This document shows, in pieces, positions 55,408-63,560 of a stretch of DNA of 64,000 bases. The translations under genes and the position numbers were made by a program. Below the pieces are notes generated by a model. That model had not been told where the DNA came from. It saw only the letters and a program-made list of their open reading frames with translations, and made no database searches. Positions within the stretch are counted from its first letter, which is position 1. Each line of letters opens with the position of its first letter. The DNA is from Candidatus Obscuribacterales bacterium. Lineage in GTDB: Bacteria; Cyanobacteriota; Vampirovibrionia; Obscuribacterales; Obscuribacteraceae. The stretch covers positions 1 through 64,000 of the forward strand of contig JARLHI010000004.1 of NCBI GenBank assembly GCA_031292355.1. The letters are read 5' to 3'.

Positions 55408-55873
55408 GTGCCTTCTTTCGACAGCAGTCTTTGCACTGATTTGTCTGAGCGCTTGCGGTACGCAAGAAGATGCCTCTGCCCAATTAAATTCAGCGAGCGC
55501 AAATGAGTCTACGAAAAATGAGAAGAATGAGAAGAATGCGAAAGTCGAAAGCGGTTCGGTAAATGCCGGACGCGAGATTTTCGAACGCTTAAATTGCGCT
55601 ATGTGTCATCCAGGTGGAAACAATACAATGGATCCTGGACATCCAATCAAAGGACCGGACTTTGCGCGCAAATACGCAGACGACGCGGTTCTAGAAAGCA
55701 CTATTCGCAAAGGCTTTCCTGATGTCGGCATGCCTTCCTTCAGCAAAAAGCAAATCGATGAGCAAGAAATGAAAAACTTGATTGCCTACGTTCGCACCCT
55801 CACCGCTTCGCTCCAAGTGGCCCCTCAGAAGTCACCGCAAACAATAAAGAACCATGCAGTCAAATCCCATTAA
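55364..55873 (+). CDS. c-type cytochrome lipoprotein
   Basis: 169 aa. ATG 55364 lies inside the folA end (44-base overlap). Lys/Arg start, hydrophobic core, lipobox LSAC near residue 31. An Asn/Lys/Glu-rich linker precedes one class I haem domain with CAMCH and a Met ligand in DVGMPSF. Probably tethered to the outer face of the inner membrane or outer membrane and used in electron transfer. Needs CcsA/CcsB. It directly abuts aat. Confidence 0.88.
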   Translation: MVFPIVSTHTRKKDKCLLSTAVFALICLSACGTQEDASAQLNSASANESTKNEKNEKNAKVESGSVNAGREIFERLNCAMCHPGGNNTMDPGHPIKGPDFARKYADDAVLESTIRKGFPDVGMPSFSKKQIDEQEMKNLIAYVRTLTASLQVAPQKSPQTIKNHAVKSH

Positions 55874-56482
55874 ATGATATTCGAAAGAGAATTCACCCCA
55901 GCTTTAGTCCTTGCAGCTTATGGCGCTGGCATTTTTCCTATGGGCGAAAGCCGCGGTCGCATCAGCTGGCATTCACCAGATCCCCGTTGCATTATAGATC
56001 TTGAAAATTTTCACACACCGAAGAGACTCGCACGCACATATCGCAAGGGTATGTTCGAAATGAAAGTCAATCACAACTGGGACGCAGTTATTCGCAAATG
56101 TGCGGAACGCAAAACGACCTGGATCACTGAACCAATCATTGCTGTCTACACAAGACTGCATGAGGCTGGTTTCGCTCACAGTGTCGAAGCATATGCAGAC
56201 GGACGATTGGCTGGTGGACTTTATGGCGTCTCACTAGGGGGCGCTTTTTTCGGTGAGTCGATGTTTCACGAGGTGACAGACGCTTCAAAGATCAGTCTGG
56301 TCTTTCTTGTTGAACGCATGAGAGAAAGAGGTTTCACACTCTTGGATTCCCAATTCATGACCGAACATCTCAGTCAATTTACTGCCGTCAACATTCCCAG
56401 AAAGCACTATCTTGACCGATTGCAGAGCGCTTTGCCTCTCGATTGCCGCTTCGGTGATGAGCAAATAAAAACCCCGCTCTAG
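55874..56482 (+). CDS. aat: Leucyl/phenylalanyl-tRNA-protein transferase
   Basis: 202 aa. Adds Leu or Phe to N-terminal Lys/Arg for the N-end rule pathway. YGAGIFPMGE, SPDPRCII, TWITEPII, HEAGFAHSVEA, GGLYGVSLGGAFFGESMF and DSQFMTEHL are diagnostic. The ATG overlaps the TAA of the cytochrome gene by no base (55874 follows directly), so the two are closely coupled. Confidence 0.95.
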   Translation: MIFEREFTPALVLAAYGAGIFPMGESRGRISWHSPDPRCIIDLENFHTPKRLARTYRKGMFEMKVNHNWDAVIRKCAERKTTWITEPIIAVYTRLHEAGFAHSVEAYADGRLAGGLYGVSLGGAFFGESMFHEVTDASKISLVFLVERMRERGFTLLDSQFMTEHLSQFTAVNIPRKHYLDRLQSALPLDCRFGDEQIKTPL

Positions 56483-56508
56483 AATCTAAGGACTCTAACG
56501 CGGGGTTT
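56469..56508 (+). terminator. Terminator-like hairpin at the end of aat
   Basis: AAACCCCGC (56469-56477) pairs with GCGGGGTTT (56500-56508), with a 22-base loop that contains the aat stop (56480-56482). The stem ends in three U only. It probably ends the thyA-folA-cyt-aat transcript. Confidence 0.55.
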
Positions 56509-56532
56509 GAAATTCAGATTTGTACTTGGTCC

Positions 56533-56754
56533 TTATTTATTATCTTTGTGGACCATGTGCTTTGCGCCCGTTCCAACTTTTTTCATGCCAGCGCCAACTT
56601 TTCTTGGCACGTACATGACGCCGTTGCCAATTTTCTTGCCCATCGTTTTCATTTTGCCATCACCGGATGCAGGTGCTTGAGCTTGAGAGAACGCGGGAAC
56701 GGAGCCTGCTAACGCGGCACCAGCGACAACTACAAGTAATAACGACTTTTTCAT
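56533..56754 (-). CDS. Small secreted basic protein
   Basis: 73 aa from ATG 56754 (GAGGAG upstream). Signal peptide SLLLVVVAGAALAGSVPAFS, then a short Gly/Lys/Met-rich mature part (GKKIGNGVMYVPRKVGAGMKK) with net positive charge. No known family. Faces the aat gene convergently. Confidence 0.6.
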   Translation of the reverse strand: MKKSLLLVVVAGAALAGSVPAFSQAQAPASGDGKMKTMGKKIGNGVMYVPRKVGAGMKKVGTGAKHMVHKDNK

Positions 56755-57205
56755 GAACGACTCCTCTATTACCGATTTCTTTTGATTGAACCGGTTCATT
56801 ATACTTACTTTTAGAAAATGGACAGTCACGTCGCTAAATGTTTTGACGACGAGCCGCTCTATTGCTGAGTCACTGCAATTATTAATGAGCCATTGGAGAT
56901 TGATTGCAAAAGTTGAGCGAAGTTCAAAGTAAAAAGCGAAGAAGCAACGAAGAAGCTGATGAACACTAATTTTACGCAGTCACCATGGGCAATACCGGAG
57001 GTTTTTGAAGGGAAAAATCACCTTCAAGAAAACTCAGAATCCTTTTTACAACCATTCATTTTTTTATATCTATATATAAGTACGATTTACGAAATTTTTG
57101 AAAACGAGAAGAGTGGCGTAATTTTGTTCATTCTAAGTTCAGTCTTTGTTCAGTGATGGTACAAAGCTGTAAATGGGTAGAAGATCTTTGGAAGGTAACT
57201 TATTC
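56755..57205. other. Intergenic stretch with a stem-loop
   Basis: 451 bases. A 7-bp stem-loop TTGAAGG/CCTTCAA lies at 57005-57027. An AT-rich 65-aa frame (56959-57156) has a weak SD and no similarity. It probably contains the promoter of the downstream deaminase-like gene. Confidence 0.35.
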
Positions 57206-58195
57206 ATGGCTTTATACGCTGATCTGCATAGACATCTTGGTGGTGCACTGCACCCACGCATCATCTACAAATTTCTACAACGACAGGATCACAAAGTACT
57301 TGGTTACTTCCCTGACTATGAAGGATTTTACAACTGGTTCACGCGACCCTGCCGCTCGCTTGAAGAATTCGTCAAAATACACACTCTCGTAGAAGAATTG
57401 CAGAGCCTGGAACATCTTCCGTACTTTTGCATTCGTCTTTGTCGCGGCGCTTACACTTTTGAAAATTTGCAGTATCTGGAATTGAGATACAACCCTTATT
57501 TCCGAACTGGTCACGATTTGCCAAGTGAAAAACGCATTGGTCAAATGAATGAGATCGTCGAAGTGATAACACAAAATGTGCGACCCGCTGAGTATCCAAT
57601 AACGGTTAAACAAATTTTGTGCCTGGACAGACGTCTGCCAGAAAACATCAACGAGGCCATTCTCAAAGTCGCCGTCGACAACATCGGTCCTGTCGTCGGA
57701 GTAGATCTAGCGGGTCCCGAAATTGAACCGGAAAAATGGGAAGGTTGGGTCGCACTGATGGCCAAGGCACGCGCAGCCGGTCTCAAAACAACTTCGCATC
57801 TGGGTGAAACTGGAATCGAAAACGTCAACCCAGCCTTTTTCAATGTTCTCGATCGTATCGGTCACGGAATTCACATTCCTCTCTTACGACCCGAGTGGCT
57901 CAAAGATCTGGCAAAGAAACAAATCACCCTCGAAGTTTGTCCAACCAGCTACAGACAAACCGGAGTGATGGAAAATTTCTCACAGCTCAAAACCGTTTTC
58001 TCGCGATGCAAGGATGCTGGCGTGGCGATAGCTGTGTGCACAGACAACCCCGGGCGTAATCCTTCCCCATGCACCCTTCCTGGTGAATACGAACGACTGA
58101 TAGACAATGATGTAATCGATTTTGCCGAATTGAAGCAATTGCAAAACGAAGGGTTCAGGTCAGCATTTGGATTTGCCGGACAACTTCGTAGCTGA
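57206..58195 (+). CDS. Adenosine deaminase-like hydrolase
   Basis: 329 aa from ATG 57206 (GGAAGG ten bases upstream). Zn ligands HRH in YADLHRHLGG near residue 6, a His in THLGET-like SHLGETG, catalytic region HGI after DRIGHG, and Asp pair in VCTDNPG. The fold is the TIM-barrel amidohydrolase of the adenosine deaminase/AMP deaminase group. Substrate is not certain: adenosine, or modified purines or aminodeoxyfutalosine. Stands alone. Confidence 0.82.
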   Translation: MALYADLHRHLGGALHPRIIYKFLQRQDHKVLGYFPDYEGFYNWFTRPCRSLEEFVKIHTLVEELQSLEHLPYFCIRLCRGAYTFENLQYLELRYNPYFRTGHDLPSEKRIGQMNEIVEVITQNVRPAEYPITVKQILCLDRRLPENINEAILKVAVDNIGPVVGVDLAGPEIEPEKWEGWVALMAKARAAGLKTTSHLGETGIENVNPAFFNVLDRIGHGIHIPLLRPEWLKDLAKKQITLEVCPTSYRQTGVMENFSQLKTVFSRCKDAGVAIAVCTDNPGRNPSPCTLPGEYERLIDNDVIDFAELKQLQNEGFRSAFGFAGQLRS

Positions 58196-58945
58196 GTAGT
58201 CGCAATTGCAGTCCCTCGATCAAGCTCGTCCTCAGATGTAAACGAGGGCAAACTTTCTTTTGCCAATATCTCGGTCCATGGTCTGCCCAGAAAAAATTGA
58301 GCATGTTGAGCATATCGATCGGGGCCCTCAAAACTCTCATTCGCTAAAAACTGCACGTCAGCCGAAAGCAACTTGGGCAGCTCTAGAATTTGGTGTGAGG
58401 GCTGTTCTGCAGCGACACACCGATGACTACAGCCTTGTTTTTGCAGAAGAACAATCGATTGCCACTATCTCTATGTGGAAAAAGATTGCATGATGATTGA
58501 ACGAGGATTGGATGTGACGCAACTAATAGACCCCACCAGTTTCAAACTCAAATCTGGAAATTGATCCAGTCCAAAAATTCGAAAATTGTCGCTAAGTATT
58601 TCAAAATCATCCATCACCAAAAAATATTTCAAAAATTTTTTTGCTCATAAAATTGACTGCATCATCTTTTTCGACACAACGAAAAAGCTGATGAACAGTC
58701 GCAGTAAAAATATCAACATTGCTTTGCGGCAAAATCACGTGGCACCAAAATTCAATTTTGGCATTGATCTATATATTGCATTATTGGAGGATAGAAAGTA
58801 CCCTATGTTTGTGTGGTGTGATTCGTATTAGTGCAAAGCACTTTTACAAAAGTGGTGGCATCGGGTAACAAACGTTCACTGAAACCAATTCAATTGACCA
58901 AAGTGTTCGAGACCTGACCACTGCATTATGGGAGGAAAACAAACA
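58196..58945. other. Gene-free stretch before the H1-like gene
   Basis: About 750 bases, AT-rich in its second half. Short frames (e.g. 58586-58831) have no SD and an AT-driven composition. I see no RNA gene fold. It likely carries the promoter for the H1-like gene. Confidence 0.45.
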
Positions 58946-59617
58946 ATGGCCGCTAAACCAAAGAAGAAAAAGACAGCTCGTCGGGCTAATCCGGCAGCTG
59001 CGATGGAAGAAGAAAGTGGTGCAGCCGCTGGTGCCAAAAAGGCAACCAAGCGCAAAGCAGCTCCTAAAAAAGCCGCTGCTAAGAAAACCACTGCTAAGAA
59101 AGCAACCGCTAAAAAGCCAGCTGCTAAAAAAGCTACCGCTAAGAAAGCAACAGCCAAAAAGCCAGCTGCTAAAAAAGCCGCTCCTAAGAAAGCTGCTGCT
59201 AAGAAGACAACAGCTAAAAAGGCTGCTCCTAAAAAAGCCGCTGCTAAGAAGACAACAGCTAAGAAGGCTGCTCCTAAGAAAGCTGCTGCTAAGAAGGCTG
59301 CTCCTAAAAAAGCCGCTGCTAAAAAATCAACAGCTAAAAAAGCCGCTCCTAAGAAAGCCGCTGCTAAGAAATCAACAGCTAAGAAAGCTGCCCCTAAAAA
59401 AGCTGCTGCTAAGAAAGCTGCTCCTAAAAAAGCTACAGCTAAGAAAGCCGTTGCTAAAAAGGCTGCTCCTAAAAAAGCAACAGCCAAGAAAGCTGCACCT
59501 AAAAAAGCCGCTGCTAAGCGCAAACCAGCCGCTAAGAAAGCTGGCAAGCGTAAGGCTTCAGCTCCTGTCTCAGGCATGGACCAACAAAATGGTTCTGGTG
59601 AAGAACACGGTTCCTAA
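58946..59617 (+). CDS. Histone H1-like Lys/Ala-repeat DNA-binding protein
   Basis: 223 aa from ATG 58946, selected by GGAGG (58931-58935). Residues about 10-20 carry the [11 protein letters not shown] start, then ~30 imperfect units of the [23 protein letters not shown] type to the C-terminus. It looks like the H1 C-terminal domain, as in bacterial Hc1/AlgP-type proteins, and probably compacts DNA or RNA. Lys and Ala make up most of the protein. Frames on the other strand and in +1 are shadows of the repeat. A strong terminator follows. Confidence 0.88.
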   Translation: MAAKPKKKKTARRANPAAAMEEESGAAAGAKKATKRKAAPKKAAAKKTTAKKATAKKPAAKKATAKKATAKKPAAKKAAPKKAAAKKTTAKKAAPKKAAAKKTTAKKAAPKKAAAKKAAPKKAAAKKSTAKKAAPKKAAAKKSTAKKAAPKKAAAKKAAPKKATAKKAVAKKAAPKKATAKKAAPKKAAAKRKPAAKKAGKRKASAPVSGMDQQNGSGEEHGS

Positions 59618-59635
59618 TCTTTTAGGAACATTCCC

Positions 59636-59670
59636 AAAAGACCCCGGCAAATTTGCTGGGGTCTTTTTTT
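59636..59670 (+). terminator. Intrinsic terminator of the H1-like gene
   Basis: AAAAGACCCCGGC / GCTGGGGTCTTTT stem with a 6-base loop (AAATTT), followed by a run of T to 59670. Textbook rho-independent terminator 19 bases after the stop. Confidence 0.9.
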
Positions 59671-59689
59671 TACTACTTCATAAGCAGAG

Positions 59690-60349
59690 TCACAGCAAAT
59701 TCAGGCGCTTTAAAAACGAGCGCGAATGCTCCCAAATGTAATCGAGCGAAGCGAGCAGTTGATGATCATCATCAAGCGGGTGGAATTCGACCTGGTCAAT
59801 ATTGCTATCGTAGAAGTCTTCACTTTCAACTATGGGCACTGTTGCGTCATTCTTTCCATGAAACAAAATGGTTGGCACAGTCACTCGAAGATTATCCGTT
59901 TGGTAACGTGCGGCATCATCGATGAACTGATACCCCAGAGGCAAGTATGAACCAGCGCCGTGATGATAAACATCGAGAGCGCCGCGCTGTTTCCAGTCCG
60001 CTAAAGTATTCTCTCCAAAGAGACCAGGCCATCGTTTCATCAAACCAAAGCCAGGCGCCATCAATACCAGGGCGGCGACCTGAGCGGAATGAATGCTTTT
60101 CAAAACCGCGAGCAGTCCCCCCATGCTTGAACCGATCATCACGACTTTCTTATTTGAAGAATCAAATTGGTTTTCGATTATCTGCAGCTGACTGCTTAAA
60201 GTAAGTTTCTCAAAGCTTCTTCCATTTAAATCGGGAATACTGACGGGGACACTTTCAGAACGCAAATGTTCGTCAAAATATCTAGCTTTGCTCGACGAAG
60301 GACCGGAAGCGAATCCATGCAAATATATAAAGGAAGGTTTTTCAATCAT
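59690..60349 (-). CDS. YqiA/YcfP-family alpha/beta hydrolase
   Basis: 219 aa. The N-terminus IYLHGFASGPSSSKA is the YqiA hallmark; nucleophile Ser in IGSSMGGLLA, Asp in FHGKNDATVP and His in DDDHQLL form the triad. Esterase of unknown physiological substrate. Confidence 0.88.
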   Translation of the reverse strand: MIEKPSFIYLHGFASGPSSSKARYFDEHLRSESVPVSIPDLNGRSFEKLTLSSQLQIIENQFDSSNKKVVMIGSSMGGLLAVLKSIHSAQVAALVLMAPGFGLMKRWPGLFGENTLADWKQRGALDVYHHGAGSYLPLGYQFIDDAARYQTDNLRVTVPTILFHGKNDATVPIVESEDFYDSNIDQVEFHPLDDDHQLLASLDYIWEHSRSFLKRLNLL

Positions 60350-60726
60350 AGTTTCTTTTCAGCTCAATCCTTATTAGATGTCTGATGTTTCGGCATCTCA
60401 TCCGAGAGAAGTTCGTATAATCTTAGGCAAATTGGAGCGAGTTTTGTTTGTGCCGGTCGACCTTTGAACCTGAAATAGGTTGACTTTTTGTCACAAAATG
60501 TTATGGATGAGCACAGAGTTCGCTTTATTATTATCAGCCGCCGCTCCTAATTGCCTGCACCGGCGCCACTCTTCAGCTCGTCACAATTGGCACTGACTAG
60601 ATTTAACACAACTATAACCGGCGCTAATCGCCAATTTAATACGGCTCCCATAGGATGAGACTCTAGACGCCTGAGTTTCCGAACATCGGTCTCCAGGTTG
60701 TTTTTTACTCTATTAGGAGATTTATC
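60350..60726. other. Intergenic region
   Basis: 377 bases with no gene seen. TTGACT near 60479 with TATGGA 16 bases later could be a promoter for the following small secreted protein gene, though the leader would be over 200 nt. Confidence 0.3.
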
Positions 60727-60942
60727 ATGCAAAAAGCAACAGTAGCAGCAGTATTAGCAGCAATCCTCGGCTTGGCTGTTTCCAGCACCGTTTTCGCGGC
60801 TGACGCAGACAAAACCACCGCTAAGACAGAAACCAAAACCGAAAAGACCACCGAAACCAAAAAAGCCGGTAAGGTCAAAAAAGACAAGAAAGAAAAAGAA
60901 ACCAAGACCACCGAAACTAAAGAGCCAGCCGCTACCAAATAG
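60727..60942 (+). CDS. Small secreted Lys/Thr/Glu-rich protein
   Basis: 71 aa. AGGAG lies eight bases before ATG. Signal peptide with core VAAVLAAILGLAVSSTVFA, cleavage near residue 24. The mature ~47 residues are almost only Lys, Thr, Glu, Ala and Asp (KTETKTEKTTETKK), low complexity and probably disordered. It ends before a hairpin terminator. No family recognised. Confidence 0.7.
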   Translation: MQKATVAAVLAAILGLAVSSTVFAADADKTTAKTETKTEKTTETKKAGKVKKDKKEKETKTTETKEPAATK

Positions 60943-60995
60943 TCGCTGACCAATAGTTTCAGCTGCTAACCGCTCTGCATGAGCCGATAGTGCTA

Positions 60996-61026
60996 AAAAG
61001 CCAGTCTTCTTTGAGGACTGGCTTTT
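60996..61026. terminator. Bidirectional terminator
   Basis: AAAAGCCAGTC (60996-61006) pairs with GACTGGCTTTT (61016-61026), 9-base loop, with T-rich ends on both strands. It separates the convergent small secreted gene and tlyA. Confidence 0.85.
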
Positions 61027-61048
61027 GCTTTGCGGCCCCTCAAGTAAT

Positions 61049-61876
61049 TTACGAATTCAACTCTGCATGGGCTTGAGAAACAATCGCGTTCACGTCAGGC
61101 AAAGGAGCATCCACCTGACTTTCGTCCCGCCTACAATGCATCAAAAATTCGATGTTGCCGGCAGGACCTTTGATCGGTGAAAATGCCAGATTGAGTGGCA
61201 CCCATTTCAATGCCACTGCCGCTTCCATGACGTGTTGAATAACTTCTACGTGGTCGCAAGGCAAATGCACCACCCCACCCTTGCCGACGCGTTCCTTGCC
61301 GATTTCAAACTGAGGCTTAATCAAGCTAACAATCTCCGACATCTGCGGATTAAGGACAGAAGAAAGCGCTGGAAAGATTTTGATCGATGAAATGAATGAG
61401 ACGTCCATCACTGCCAGATTGGCGAACGGGTCGCCCTCTTTATAAATTTGCTCGGGCGTCAAATTGCGGGCATTCAATCTCTCGAACACTTTGACTCGAT
61501 TATCCTGACGCAATTGCCACTCTAACTGACCGTAGCCAACATCGATGGCATACACCAATCGAGCTCCTGATTTCAGCAAACAATCGGTGAAACCGCCAGT
61601 AGAGGCACCGATATCCAGACAGATGCGGTCATTTGGCAGGACGCCGAAACTAGCAAGAGCCTTTTCCAATTTGAAACCACCGCGACTGGCAAACTTCTTC
61701 GCCCCAAAGCTCGGCAAAATTTCGATTTGAGATTCTCGAGGAATTGCCATGCCCGGCTTTGTGGCCTTCTGCCCGTCAACGAGAACGGCACCATCCATGA
61801 TGGCAGTGCGAGCGATTTCCCGACTGGCAACCAGTCCCCGCTCTACCACTAGCACATCAAGTCTTTCGCGCGCCAT
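61049..61876 (-). CDS. tlyA: TlyA-family rRNA 2'-O-methyltransferase
   Basis: 275 aa. N-terminal S4 RNA-binding domain (RLDVLVVERGLVASREIART), then an FtsJ-like SAM methyltransferase: LDIGASTGGFTDCLL, AIDVGYGQL, MDVSFIS and LIKPQFE. It methylates 16S and 23S rRNA cytidines in the homologues studied. Divergent from tRNA-Ser. Confidence 0.93.
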   Translation of the reverse strand: MARERLDVLVVERGLVASREIARTAIMDGAVLVDGQKATKPGMAIPRESQIEILPSFGAKKFASRGGFKLEKALASFGVLPNDRICLDIGASTGGFTDCLLKSGARLVYAIDVGYGQLEWQLRQDNRVKVFERLNARNLTPEQIYKEGDPFANLAVMDVSFISSIKIFPALSSVLNPQMSEIVSLIKPQFEIGKERVGKGGVVHLPCDHVEVIQHVMEAAVALKWVPLNLAFSPIKGPAGNIEFLMHCRRDESQVDAPLPDVNAIVSQAHAELNS

Positions 61877-62002
61877 TTTTTGCTCCCGTAATTGCCATAT
61901 TCTAATTATTGTAGATTGCTAAGCAAGTCTTACGCATTTTTGTATGAGCCCTCTGTGCGTAGTATTATTCATAGGTTCAATATGAATTCAGTCGACCTCT
62001 GT

Positions 62003-62083
62003 GGAGCAGACCTGGCTGGATGAAGACACCGCCTTGAAAGCGGCTGCCCGAAAGGGTTGGGGGTTCGAGTCCCTCCTGCTCCG
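62003..62083 (+). tRNA. tRNA-Ser (anticodon UGA), D-arm atypical
   Basis: Acceptor GGAGCAG/CTGCTCC, anticodon loop CTTGAAA (TGA at 62035-62037), variable arm with CCC-GAAA-GGG stem (62047-62056, class II), T-arm GGGGG/CCCTC with one G-U. CCA is not encoded. The D-arm (62010-62027) hardly pairs in the standard register, and the total length is short at 81 nt. Type is clear from the anticodon and long variable arm; whether it is fully functional is less sure. Confidence 0.85.
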
Positions 62084-62098
62084 TTTTTTTTAAACCAA

Positions 62099-63526
62099 AT
62101 GCAAATTCTCGTCGGTATAAGTAATAGCAGCTTGACCGACCTGGCGCACGCACGCATTGTTTTACTGTGTAACAGTAATTGCCAATTAAGTGTTGTGCCG
62201 CAATCAGCATTGTTATCCCGTGATGGAAAACAGCAAAATTTTCGATTAGGGCAAAACAGCTCGGACAACAAATCTCACTTTATCGAAAAAGGCAGTGAAC
62301 TTGTCCTTAGTGCAAAGCACGGTCAATTACAAATTTCTGGTCCTTCCTTCAAATTGGAAACAAAGGAAGCCGTTTTTATCGGCTCGCCATCAGGCGGAGC
62401 AAATCATGAAAGCTCGTCCAGTTTTCAAATTACCAGTATTTCGCGGCAACGCGCAAAGGGAAACACCAACCCTCACTATGTGGGAGGCTTTGTCGCATTT
62501 GCCAAAGGTGATTCGACACGCATCAATCTTGTTTCTGACTTAGAAAATTATGTGCGTGGGGTTCTGCAATCCGAAGTTCCCGAAAGTTATCACATCGAGG
62601 CAATCAAAGCGCAGGCAGTTGCCGCTCGCACATATGGTCTACACCCAAGAATAAACCACACATGCGATCACGCTAATGTTTGCGATTCTTGGCTTTGTTG
62701 TCAGTATTTTGCAGGTAGCAACTTTGAACTGTCGGGCAAATATAGGAGCGCCATTGCAGAGACTGAAAATCAAATTCTCACTTTTACTGGTCGGCCAATT
62801 CTTGCGTTATTTAGTTCGAATGCTGGCGGCTTCACCGAGGATTACAAAAATTGTTTTTCAGACAACTATTCAGAAACGTCTTTGGACCCAAACACTGCCG
62901 AAAAATTTCCAGGCACTGCGTTACCTTATCTAAAAGGGGTGCCTGAGGGTCGTTTGCCCGGATTGGAACAGGACAATCCCCATTCGAACGAAGAATTACT
63001 CAGACGCATTTATGCAGATAAGAGCATCGTGACAGCTGATTCTTGGTCGACGCAATTTCGCTGGCAGGTTGCCCTGTCGGCCGATCAACTGGAAAGCCAC
63101 ATGCATCATGTGATTGAAACGATGCTTGCCGATAAGCAATTTGCACCGTATATAGTGGCACCACAAAGCTCTCAATTCGGGCATATCAAAGGCTTTCGCG
63201 CAAATAAGCGCGGTATTTCGGCGACGATTATGGAACTGGAAATTGCCACTTCAACTGGTAACTGGGTAGTAAAAAAGGAGCTCGTTATCCGAAGCATCTT
63301 TAAAAACCCGGACGCAAAGCTGCAACGTCTTAAGAGTGCCAAATTTTTTATCGACCAAAAAAACGATAGTCTGGGTCTGCTCTCATCTATTCAGATTTCT
63401 GGCATGGGTTGGGGACATGGCGTTGGCATGCAGCAAACCGGCGCGCAGGGCATGGCTCTTTCTGGCAGTTCGTACAATCAAATACTGGCTCATTATTTTC
63501 AAGGGGCTGCCATTTCGAAGGCTTGA
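62099..63526 (+). CDS. SpoIID/LytB-domain protein
   Basis: 475 aa from ATG 62099, the first in-frame ATG after the tRNA (the open frame extends into the tRNA and cannot be used). The SpoIID domain runs about 140-320: VRGVLQSEVPESYHIEAIKAQAVAARTY, then ALFSSNAGGFTEDY, with PYLKGVPEG, and the tail MGWGHGVGMQQTGAQGMA. SpoIID is a lytic transglycosylase acting on denuded glycan in sporulation; in cyanobacteria and relatives it is a cell-wall protein without sporulation. No signal peptide at the chosen start. Confidence 0.9.
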   Translation: MQILVGISNSSLTDLAHARIVLLCNSNCQLSVVPQSALLSRDGKQQNFRLGQNSSDNKSHFIEKGSELVLSAKHGQLQISGPSFKLETKEAVFIGSPSGGANHESSSSFQITSISRQRAKGNTNPHYVGGFVAFAKGDSTRINLVSDLENYVRGVLQSEVPESYHIEAIKAQAVAARTYGLHPRINHTCDHANVCDSWLCCQYFAGSNFELSGKYRSAIAETENQILTFTGRPILALFSSNAGGFTEDYKNCFSDNYSETSLDPNTAEKFPGTALPYLKGVPEGRLPGLEQDNPHSNEELLRRIYADKSIVTADSWSTQFRWQVALSADQLESHMHHVIETMLADKQFAPYIVAPQSSQFGHIKGFRANKRGISATIMELEIATSTGNWVVKKELVIRSIFKNPDAKLQRLKSAKFFIDQKNDSLGLLSSIQISGMGWGHGVGMQQTGAQGMALSGSSYNQILAHYFQGAAISKA

Positions 63527-63560
63527 AGAATAAATCTATTAATGGGCATGGGAGGACAGA

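Noticed and set aside
56959-57156. AT-rich 65-aa frame with a hydrophobic C-terminus
   Set aside because: Weak SD, no similarity, composition explained by AT-rich DNA; kept only as a remote possibility.
58586-58831. 81-aa frame in the gap before the H1-like gene
   Set aside because: TTG start without SD, AT-driven composition.
58876-59577. Antisense frame with repeated [13 protein letters not shown]
   Set aside because: Mirror of the Lys/Ala repeats of the H1-like gene; no SD and no terminator in that direction.
59016-59741. +1 frame rich in [10 protein letters not shown]
   Set aside because: Frame-shifted reading of the same Lys/Ala repeat; the terminator at 59636 lies inside it.
62003-62083. 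Selenocysteine tRNA
   Set aside because: The anticodon is TGA (codon TCA) and the acceptor stem is seven base pairs; tRNA-Sec needs TCA and a longer acceptor.
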